A stretch of DNA of 64,000 bases from the NCBI GenBank assembly GCA_028274465.1, contig CM051457.1, positions 51,368,362-51,432,361 on the forward strand. The letters are read 5' to 3'. Source of the stretch: Plantago ovata (lineage: Eukaryota > Streptophyta > Magnoliopsida > Lamiales > Plantaginaceae). A program made the position numbers and the translations under genes. Positions 23,976-33,478 of the stretch are shown here, one piece after another. How positions within the stretch are numbered: position 1 is the first letter of the stretch; every line of letters starts with the position of its first letter. The notes beneath the pieces are model-generated. The model searched no databases and was not told where the DNA came from. It saw nothing but the letters and a program-made list of their open reading frames with translations.

Positions 23976-24933
23976 TTACTTGACTAGCCTGTGTTCAATG
24001 GCCCCTTGCACATTATTATAAATGTGCGAGCCACAGGCTGTATCTAATACCCAACCATTGGAGTCAAAAGTAGTCATGTTCATTTCAATAACAAACATAC
24101 CTGAGCTAGAAGTCGGTGGCTTCTTAGCTTGATCTGCCCTCAGCTTAGGGCAATCTTTCTTCCAATGTCCTTTCTGCTTACACAAAAGACATTCATCTGT
24201 GCGCACCGTTCCACTTCTCTTGAACTTCCTTTTCTGGTTCAGACGCTTAGGCTTATCACTCGAAGTGTTAGCCTTGGCTCCCGACTTTTTCTCACCCTTA
24301 GCACCTTTGTTTCTCGGGTTTGGGTTAGATGGTTGCCCAACAAACATGATCGACTATTCTTTCTTAGGAAGAGTTTGATCATATGTCTTCAGCAGATTAT
24401 GGAGTTCGGGCAGTGTTACGTCCTTCGCTTTCATCGTGGTAAACGATGAACTGCGAATACGAACTCGACAATGATTGAAGGACAAAGATCACCATGATCT
24501 TATTCTCATCTTGAGAACATGTTCAGACATGTTCCCTCCTTCATTGAGCTTGCATCTGTGTATCTCTTTGATCAAATCAAATTCAACACTTCTAGCTGTC
24601 GTCTCCAAGAGCGACTCAAGATGCTTTAGCATCTCATACGGCAACATGCTATCATGTTGTCTCTGCAGCTGATTGCTCATTGCCGCCAGCATAATACACT
24701 GCGCGGATCTAGCATCCACATGATGCTTATCAGACTTTGCCTTGTTGGCTTGATTCCAAATCAGCAACTAAATCGGCAGTCTGATTCTCGGGACACACGG
24801 GATTAGCCTCGTCCAAGACGTACTCAATCCTTTCGTACCTCAGCACCAAACATATATTCCTGATCCAATCTAGGAAGTTTGGTCCGGTTAAAATTTGTTT
24901 CTCTAAGACAGCACGGAGCGAGATTCTCGCCAT
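23976..24933 (-). pseudogene. Gag and protease of the second internal region
   Basis: Gag starts at 24933 (MARISLRAVLEKQILTG) and is broken by a frameshift near 24770 and another near 24490. The nucleocapsid knuckle CLLCKQKGHWKKDC is intact. Protease reads WVLDTACGSHI, with DTA where D-T/S-G is usual; element C has the same DTA, so it was probably already in their shared ancestor. These proteins once built the particle and matured it. Confidence 0.8.
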
Positions 24934-26391
24934 TTCGATTTCCAGGAGAAATAATATAGAACGAAAATAATAAATCAACTATTGAAATATTATTTCTAAA
25001 TACACAGTCAACATAACTAAAACAACAAGGTCCTTTAGCTGTTTAGCTCCCACTATTTTCACATATGCTTGCCCCCACAACAAACATACGGGTAATGTCC
25101 AACAAGTTACCGTAGTGGCCAAGATCCAAATCCATATTATGCTATACTCCAACGGGGGCTGGTCGCACAGCATAATATGACCGGTAGGACTAGTAGAACT
25201 ATCCAATGCGTCACGCAACTCTTGGTTGTTAAATCTAATTTAACCCGATGCCCTACATACTGTACCTATCGAGGTCGCTAGATACAATATGCAGTAAGTC
25301 ATAACCATAGGCTTACTCTAACCTGACGATTACTGCGAGTCTGTAAGACGAGGTCCGGTTATATATATATTTCTGTACTTATATTGGTTGGGGCTTGTAG
25401 CTTGAGGGTTGTTATCAGTCATCTACAAACAAATAAGGGCGCCGCCTACCCATCATGCATGAACGGTCTACACGTAATGGAGACCGCCTATCCATTCTAG
25501 TTCTAAACGCGGTCAAGCACATAATGGGTGCCGCCTACCCATACATAAATATGCGGTCCGACATATAAGAGGGCGCCGCCTACCCTCGCATGCATAGCGG
25601 TCGAACGGAATGTAAAAACATGGTATTTAAAAATGCATTGTCAAACAATAGCATATTGAGCATATGAAACAAGTAGTAGCCTATGTGGATGACAAATGAC
25701 TTCATAATTTCATTATGAAAATTATAATCCCATACTTATAATCTCTATGAAATAATTGAAAATTTGGACTAGATTGAATATTCGAAAATTCTATTGACCA
25801 AGTAGCAATTTTCGAAAACCCGAAGGACTTAATTGTAATTTTAAAAACCTTAGAGGTGTTAAATCTAAAATTCAAAAGTAGAAGGACTAATTTGCAATAA
25901 ACAATAAATTGATAAATTACAAATAAGCCCTTTAACTTTATACTAATTAAATTTAACGCCTCTAGTTTAAAACAATTACAATTAAATCATATTTATATTC
26001 CAAATATAAAATTCAATCTTCAAAACTTTCAAAATTCGATTTTGGATCCAACCCGAAAAATATATATAATTTTTTTTTTTTGAAAACGTGGGACGGGACC
26101 TCCCGTCCCCCCGTGCCCGCGGCCCCGGGTGGGTCGCCGGGCGCCTGCGTCCGCAAGCGTTGCCCGCGCCCGTGCCGCTGGCAGGGCGCCGACGCAGGCG
26201 GCCCGGTCTGAAAAAATATATATATTTTAATAAATTTTTTTTTTTTGAAAAATATAAATTCTAAATTTATATAAAAAAACAAAACTTTTGAAAATCGAAT
26301 TTATCATAGAATCAATTGCATCCACATATCTACAAAATCATACAATATATATACGTGTATACGTAATCAATTAACCTGGCTCTGATTCCAC
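24934..26391 (-). other. Leader of the composite element with hairpin array
   Basis: About 1.46 kb between the primer site (26378-26391, CTCTGATTCCAC in reverse) and gag, without real coding frames. It contains four hairpins with an AGGCGGC loop (25436-25590), a GC-rich island (26085-26215) within AT-rich sequence, and a GGGACGGGA/TCCCGTCCC hairpin at 26090-26109. The same items recur in element C. In retroelements this interval usually holds RNA packaging and dimerisation signals; that role here is inference. Confidence 0.7.
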
Positions 26392-28487
26392 TGTAAGAAA
26401 ATATGGTCAGAGTTACCCCTAGGGTACGCAGCGGCATTTTAAAAAATTTTCTTAACATACAGGTTAATTGATTATGCATATGTCGTATATATATAAACAC
26501 GTCAATTAGAAGACTAACCTTACTTCCAAAGCAGCTTCCAAGTCTTCGTAATAATCCGGTGTATCTTCTCCTTCGTCGAAGTCGAAGATATCTACAATGC
26601 TCCTTATATCTGCAAGACAATAAAAGTTAGTTTCCAGCTCCTAGAACCTCAACCTTGGTATCCACGGATGAACAGCCTATCGGAAGAATGCTAGGATATT
26701 CTTTATGTGACCAAGAAGACGGGGCGGCAATTCCTCCGGGTGGTGGTTGCGCGCGCGGGTTGGCTAAGGGAGGAGGGGAGAGTTTTTATTTTCTCTAAGA
26801 AAACTGGGTAGAATAACTGTGTTCAAAACTGTGTCTAAAACTGTGTATAAAACTCTCTCTAATAGTCCACTATATATAGTAGTCTATAGAAGCCTAAAGC
26901 ATAAGCAATTAGACTTCGTAAAGGAATAAGAATCTAATTCTTATCGCACAAGGAAACCAATATCAAGTCTAGATTCATTCCCAATCAAATTAAAACTCAA
27001 TCAGGAAAATCTAACTTATCCCTTGAACTTCTAATAGAGGAAGGAGTCGAACTCCTTCCCCTATCCTCTCTATGCGCGCGCGCGCGCCTATCCTATGGGA
27101 GATAGGTGGGTCCCAATTTTGGGACCCACTTATAGTTCTAAGGCAATTCAAACTCCAAGTAGATTTTGCCAATGTGCATATGTTAATTCTAAATTAACAT
27201 ATCCTTTCAAATCAAACCTTTATTATATTTTCAAAATATAATCTTTAATTGTATTTACCTAAAATACAATTAATTAGTCAATTCAATTAATAATTCCAAA
27301 TCATTAATTGAGCCACCAAATATTATAATTAATTCCAAATCAATTATAATCCATCAATCACAATTAATTCCAAATTAATTGCGATTCCATCTTCAAGGAT
27401 ATTCTGATAGACTGAATCACCACATAGTGTGACCCATAGGGCCTCATCGTATTAAGCAAGTCCTAGACTAGGCAACATGGAATTCCTAGACGGTTCCATT
27501 TGCAATATGAATACGTGAGGACGTTTGAGAGGTTTCTCAAAGCTAACCCTTTCGTTGCGAAGCCTGTTGCGCTCAACGCGGCGATGGTAACGTCCCTTCA
27601 TCTGACTTGCTCGAATGTATCTAGGACCGATGAAGTGTCTATCCCAATAATACATCCACGGGCGTCTCAGGGAGTTGCTTGGTTAAGATACACTTATGAC
27701 CATCATAATATATCATTTGCACTGGCTAGTGACTTTACCAACACAACTATGCAGACTATGAGCAGTGCTCTCCTGTGCTACACTTGAGAGATGAATCTTT
27801 CACAGAATCACTTATCACCCCCATTTGTATTTAGCCATAATCCTGGATCGTGTCTTAGGTCAGCTGCTTATTCAGAGCTGACATCGACGGGTCCACCTAG
27901 GATATGGGACAACAAATTTGATGATAAAGTCCTGTAAGTGCAAAGGACGAATGGCATCACTTCGACAACTCACCGATTCCCATAGACACGTCGGTGTAGA
28001 GTATACATCGATGGGAGTGTCCGCTGGGTACTTCCATTGTTCGATAAAGCTTCTTCGAACAACTATGCGCAGTTATGGGAATGCTCCTTGATTGTCCAAC
28101 AATCCGTTCCGTGGCCGTGGGATCGGCTCACACTTGCTCCAACAAGTATAACCTCCACGCATACTAGTCTTGTCAGGTTCATTCAGACCCCCACATCCGA
28201 GATGTACCACGACTAGGGAGAGTTTGGGATAGATGATAACTCACATAGCTCCCACTAACTGTGTGGTCGGTCATCTATCCGAGGGGACATGTTTAATATC
28301 AATATAGACAGTAATAAAGATATGACATGCTGCAGCCTGGTGTAATATAAATATGAAAGCGATACTCAATAGTAAAATGCAACAAACATATAATATATTA
28401 CGTTGACCTGTGTAATAGTACATATATGTCCTCTATAAGGGCACCATGCCCTTAGTAAGGACTGTCTCTAGGACATATACACTGTCA
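26392..28487 (-). repeat. 5' LTR of element A
   Basis: 2096 bp, TGTAAGAAAATATGG to ACACTGTCA, followed by GCGGG. It pairs with 14600-16674 by shared variants. Confidence 0.9.
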
Positions 28488-28492
28488 GCGGG

Positions 28493-29065
28493 CACCCTGG
28501 TGCCTGCGGGACGCAGCCGCCCGTGCACCTCGGCCGCCGTGCGCCTGCGGCCACGGCGCCCGTGCCTGCCTACCGCAGGGGCCGCAGGCACCGTGGGGAC
28601 GGGACTAGTCCCGTCCCATGTTTTAATATATATATATTTTCCAGGTTAGACCCAAAATCGAATTTTGAAAATTATTAGAATTGAATTTTATATTTGAAAT
28701 ATAAATATGATTTAATTGTAATTGTTTTTAACTAGAGGGGTTAAATTTAAATAGTATAAAGTTAAAGGGCTTATTTGTAATTTATCAATTTATTGTTTAT
28801 TGCAAATTAGTCCTTCTACTTTTGAATTTTAGATTTAACACCTCCAAGGTTTCAAAAATTACAATTAAGTCCTTCGGGTTTTTCGAAAATTGCTACTTGG
28901 TCAATAGAATTTTCGAATTTTTCAATCTAGTCCAAATTTTCAATTATTTCATAGAGATTATAAGTATGGGATTGTAATTTTCATAATGAAATTATGAAGT
29001 CATTTGACATCCACATAGGCTACTACTTGTTTCGTATGCTCAATATGCTATTGTTTGACAATGCA
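28493..29065 (+). other. Element C leader, second part
   Basis: Reverse complement of the composite's leader from its GC block to CAATGCAT. It holds a 22-base perfect palindrome at 28596-28617 (GGGACGGGACT and its complement). Homology stops at TGTTTAAAT (29066-29074). Confidence 0.75.
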
Positions 29066-29126
29066 TGTTTAAATCGGAGTGTCTATGCTAACGACATGTT
29101 GTAACGTCGTAACGTTATGACTTTAC

Positions 29127-29278
29127 ACTTGTAAACACTTGTAAACAGTTGTAAACACTTGTAATCATGATCTGTACGATTGGAAATCATTTACAACCGT
29201 CATCTATCATTTACAACTTGATTATCTTGGTTGTAAATGGGATTTTCCGTTTACAACTGAGTTATCTTGGTTGTAAAT
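29127..29278. repeat. Subterminal TTGTAAA motif cluster
   Basis: Five TTGTAAA words and three in reverse (TTTACAA) lie within 150 bp, plus a duplicated segment around TTATCTTGGTTGTAAATG. Clustered short motifs in both orientations just inside an end are typical of transposase-binding regions. Confidence 0.55.
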
Positions 29279-29308
29279 GATAAATTCCGTTCTTATTAAA
29301 AAAATTTA

Positions 29309-29375
29309 ACGATGGTGGGGATTGAACTCTGGTCGCTGGATTAAAAGAATCCCAACATTACCAATCAGCCACGTT
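29309..29375 (-). repeat. tRNA-like sequence at the element's left arm
   Basis: On the minus strand TGGCTGATTGG (A-box-like), then CTTTTAA, the anticodon-loop sequence of tRNA-Lys(UUU), then GAGTTCAATCCCC (B-box-like), and a T7 run about 20 bases on. Stems are imperfect. Confidence 0.4.
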
Positions 29376-30698
29376 TTGATGTATGCACAATATCAAAAAC
29401 AATACTACTTAAGCATACAATTTTTCATCCAATTTTAAATTTCAAAGAAATCATTCGCTCATAACCCTAGCCGTTTATTAAGACCCATAATGTTTTCAAA
29501 AATAAAATTCTTCCCAGATTTCGTCTCCGGCCGAACCCTCGTGACGCAAAAGCACACCGATTGTCAACTCCACATAGATTTAAAAATTTCTCCCATATAT
29601 CTTCTCCGCCCCGATAAAATATTTTCAACCCAGATTTCGTCTCGTCTCCGAAATCTCGAAAGATCGATTGGAATTGTAGTATGTCTTCTACCCCGTCTCG
29701 GCCCTATGTCTTTTTCGCCCGATTAGAATTGCAGTTTTCGGATATTTATTCTACAGGTAAGTGATCATATATATATTTTTTCAATTTTTTAAAAAAATGT
29801 GTATTAAGTATTAATTTGAAAACTGTGATCAACTCATGTATGACTTTATTTCATGATGCAAACATTTATTTTGAATATATCAGGGTTTCTTTACTTATCA
29901 TTTGTTGTGCATTCAGTGGTTATACCATTAAGCCTATTGTCTTGTTGTGGTTGATTGTTGATGTAGACAAAAACAATTAAGAAAAAGGTTGTTAATAATG
30001 ATGCCATTCAACAAAAAGTAATCATGAGATTCATTCAAATGAGACTTTTAAGCAAACTTTAAGGAACTTTTGAGTGCATTTCAATTTAGTACATGGATTA
30101 CTGATTCTGTAACATGGATTACTGATTCTTTTTCTTGTTGTGAAATTATTAAAAGTTCTTTCTCATCCAATTCACAAACTAGGAGCCGTGACACACTTCC
30201 AAAATTCTGGTTAATAGTATAAGGTCTTTTATGAATAAGATCATTTATATCCACGCTTTGCCTCAAACAATTTGGGCAACTTGTTCATAAATTTGTTTAT
30301 ATTTTACAACAAGTTTCGGGGGATTGGTATAACTGAGAATTTAACTAATTCTGTTGAAAGGTCAAAGAACATTATGCACAACATTTGAACTACTTCTTTA
30401 AACTGTTTTTTTTTACTGGACCTTTCAAACTTTGAACTATTATTTTCCTTTATTGACTCAGCTGATCTTATCTCTATCCTTGGGGAAGTGGAGATGTCAG
30501 TTTGACCATTGGAAACTGTAATGCTTTAAATGAACGGCTATGAATGCTGCATATACTGCATTGAGACTGTTTAGTGGGTAGATATGTGTCTATATATATC
30601 ACTACTTGTTATGTGATTTTTGTGTGTGCAAAAAAGTTTATTCCATTAACCTCTCTGCAACCTTCTTCCCTTGCTTGTGCCTTCTTCCACCAGAAAGT

Positions 30699-30947
30699 AT
30701 GACCTACTACAATACTGGTGCTCACATTTCACCTTCCGATGGCAGTGGCTTGGATAGAATGATACTTTCTCATTTGCTAAGTATCATTCCCAAACTCACG
30801 GTTCATCCAGTTCCAATACCTATTTTTTTGCCAAATCCTAGAGGTCGACCTAAACCCAGAAGAGTGAATCATTGGCTTTCCTCGGAAATTTTCTTTCTTC
30901 ATAAAAAGGGGGAGAAGATTGTCCAAGAATATGGTAGCATGGCGTAA
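30699..30947 (+). CDS. Small AT-hook-like protein, hypothetical
   Basis: Starts at an ATG nine bases after an AG acceptor (CCACCAG near 30693). A strong donor, CTACAG/GTAAGT near 29758, ends a possible 5' exon about 930 bp upstream. The 82-residue product contains PNPRGRPKPRR, an AT-hook core (RGRP between basic residues) that in other proteins binds the minor groove of AT-rich DNA, and ends EKIVQEYGSMA. Just after the stop, a 22-bp segment of the end is repeated. No homologue is recognised; a gene fragment is possible. Confidence 0.3.
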   Translation: MTYYNTGAHISPSDGSGLDRMILSHLLSIIPKLTVHPVPIPIFLPNPRGRPKPRRVNHWLSSEIFFLHKKGEKIVQEYGSMA

Positions 30948-32379
30948 TGATTCTACAGAATATGCTAGCAAGGCGTAATGCCTCCTAGCTGTTCTGCTTC
31001 TCCATCTTTTTCGTTTCTACTCTCCCTCCTTCATAACGGGGATGCAGTAGTTAGATTGTGTCCAAGGCGGTGCATCAAAGCTCGTCTGCGACAGGCCCCC
31101 CATACCCTAAAGTAGTCAATGAGCTCGTTTCTCAGGGACGTGGGTGGATGTTTCCTTCAAGCAATGTGCATTGTTGTTAGGAGAATGAGATGGAGTAGTA
31201 TTTTATTCATGTTTCTTTTGCGTCCTATGGTCACAGTTTTGTGCTATTTGTTGATCTAATTAACTGTTATCAAGGCTATGTATAAAATTTACTTTTGGTT
31301 GAATCAAAGTTGTGCCTTTTTATTATCATTTACTATTTTTTTTTGTTGTATTGTATTTAGTAATATTGTGTGAAAATGATCTATTGCATAAAATAAGAAA
31401 TAGAGGCAGAGGAAGCCATTTTAAATTTATTTTTTCTTTCTTTTTGTATAAGAAAATTTCTTGAATGTGAGTTGTGATGAATCCTGACCCCTTGCTATTG
31501 GCCAATGAATCCGGCTATCCTATGCATCTACAGTATTTACCATGCAAAAAAGCTGCTTTGATCCATTGAAATTGCTGAAAAATTAAAAAATGGACTATTA
31601 GCATGTAGTTTTCTGATTTTTGTAACATTCTCTGGAAACAAATATAACATGTAAATTACTGTTGCTGTGCCATGTGATGTAATGTGTGATAACGTGTAAA
31701 TTACTGTTGCTGAAAAGGATTGTCAAGTTTTTCTGTTGCTACTGACTGGTAAACATGCACTACATGATACTGCAAGTGCTGAATAGGCACCACCCATGAG
31801 CAATCAGCGGTGAATTTTACATGTACTGTAAAATGGAAATTCCAATTTTGGTTTCTCTGGATGCTATGCACAATATGGAGAGGAACTTCTGATAAGTTGT
31901 AGCAAGAGGACATAAGTATGATGGAATCCCTTTTTAGTATTTGCATAAGTGTGCATGACCTCTTATTCTCATACCATTGACAGTTTGGGATCGTTCATAA
32001 GAATGCAGAAACTGTTAGATCGTTTGTTTGTGTTAGTGTGGATTATATATATGGTAGATATCATTTTCAGTTTATGAAATTGGAATTGGTCAGTAATGTT
32101 ATGCTCGGATTCATGATCGAAGGTGCTACGAAGGTCCAAGAGGAATATACTTGGTGGATGTTTTCCAGAGGCAGTTGCGATGGATGGCAGGCGTGCTATT
32201 TATGGCCTAATATGCACTGGGCTTATCTCTGCATGTTATGTTCAAATTGTATTATTCAGTATTTCTATTTGATTCACGTACTGACTATGTTCTATTTGTT
32301 TGAATAAATCCATCATTATTTGATTATATAATGCCAGTGATAATGTATGTCATGTTCGAAAAATTAAGGATTTGTGCCT
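30948..32379. other. Non-coding interior of the large insertion
   Basis: No convincing exon. A short duplication, GTGTAAATTACTGTTGCTG-like, occurs near 31650 and 31695. Otherwise nothing recognised. Confidence 0.4.
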
Positions 32380-33240
32380 GGACAGGATAAAAGTCCAACA
32401 AAAATCATATACATACGTAATCGGCCTAAAGAAAAGTCCAACATCCATTCGGCCCATTACCGCATTTAGCCCAAAATCGATAATAAAATAAACGGATTTT
32501 CTAGGGTTAGCGTTATTCAAATCAATTAGGGATTTATTAAAAATTATGGTCGTATTTGGAGATTTCACCAAATCACGTTTCTAGGGTTAGGGTTCATCCA
32601 ATCAATTTGGGATTTCTAAAACTGATTTTGGAATTTAATACCCCAATTCTAAAACAATCATATACAATTAATGGGCCTTAACATAGACTTTGGACTTTAG
32701 CAAGAGGAAAGCCCAACAAAAATCATAAAATATGTAATGGGCTGGAGATGAAGGAAGCCCAAAATAACAATTTGATTGATCTGTCAACAGACATTCCGGC
32801 CTATTAACAACTTTTGGCCCAAATCCATAATAAAAACGCCCTTCACTTCAAACGCCTAATGTTAATTTGGGGATGAAATCAATCTGGTCATATAATGCCC
32901 CAATTTTCTAGGGTTAGGATTTTACAAATTGATTTGGGATTCCTCAAAAAAGCTAAGGGCGTATTTGGGGATTTCACCAAATCAAATTTCTGGGGTTAGG
33001 GTCCATCAAATCAATTTGGGATTTATAAACAATTAAGGGCGTATTTGGGTGTTTCATGAAATCCAAATTCTAGTGTTAATTTGGGATCTCACGAAATCGA
33101 TTTGGGAATTTAGTGCCCTAAATGTCTAGGGTTCGGGTGTTTCTAATCCATTTGGGGTTTCTTAAAAATTAAGGATGTATTCGGGGATTTCACCAAAATC
33201 AATTTGGTGTGGTTAGGGTTCATCAGATCAATTTCTCAAA
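32380..33240. repeat. Degenerate tandem repeats with AGGGTTAG words
   Basis: A unit of about 310 bp (CCAACAAAAATCATA, GGCCCA words, then TTTCTAGGGTTAGGGTT) is present at about 32390-32690 and again at 32710-33000. Within it, 70-90 bp subunits made of CTAGGGTTAG, AATCAATTTGGGAT and GGGCGTATTTGGGGATTTCACC recur about six times. AGGGTT resembles the plant telomere repeat and telobox. Confidence 0.6.
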
Positions 33241-33478
33241 CGCCAGGTGTTAATTTGGGGATTTCTTAAATTTATTTTCTTGCGTTTTTTACTACTTCAA
33301 TGTAAAACTGTAACACAACATACTATAAATTTCCCTAAATTTAGTCCTTTCGGTAAAATTAGAATGATATATTCAGGAAAGATTACCATGCCCCCGCGCA
33401 AGGATGACAAGCACAAATCCAGTAATGGCCCCAAACATATACTGTACCAGAAAATTAAACACATGGTACATGGGTGAA

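Larger units (their letters stand above)
14600..28487 (-). mobile_element. Composite of two long-LTR copia copies (A and B)
   Basis: The outer ends are family LTRs flanked by GCGGG (14595-14599 and 28488-28492). Between them lie a third LTR (18731-20816), one truncated pol (16695-18730) and one nearly full internal region (20817-26391). The outer LTRs share private variants, such as GGACCGATGAAG near 15811 and 27627 and a matching GC-rich segment, while the middle LTR reads GGATCGATGATG. The outer LTRs therefore belong to element A, and the middle LTR to B, which inserted into A. Recombination between the two internal regions then removed the rest. Confidence 0.8.

Noticed and set aside
24979-25218. 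79-codon frame upstream of gag in the composite leader
   Set aside because: It is not conserved in frame in element C and overlaps leader sequence with structural repeats.
25436-25600. CRISPR-like array
   Set aside because: The regular spacing comes from hairpin repeats in a plant retrotransposon leader; spacers are not unique foreign sequences and no cas genes exist.
26392-28487. This LTR as the second LTR of element B
   Set aside because: Its private variants match the LTR at 14600-16674, and the flanking GCGGG matches that end, not TATTC.
29075-29085. Terminal inverted repeat of the large insertion
   Set aside because: CGGAGTGTC and the reversed right end GGGAAATGC do not match well, and the gap hides the rest.
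33247-33477. Small basic protein MPPRKDDKHK
   Set aside because: No splice context, no conserved partner and next to degenerate repeats; nothing supports coding.
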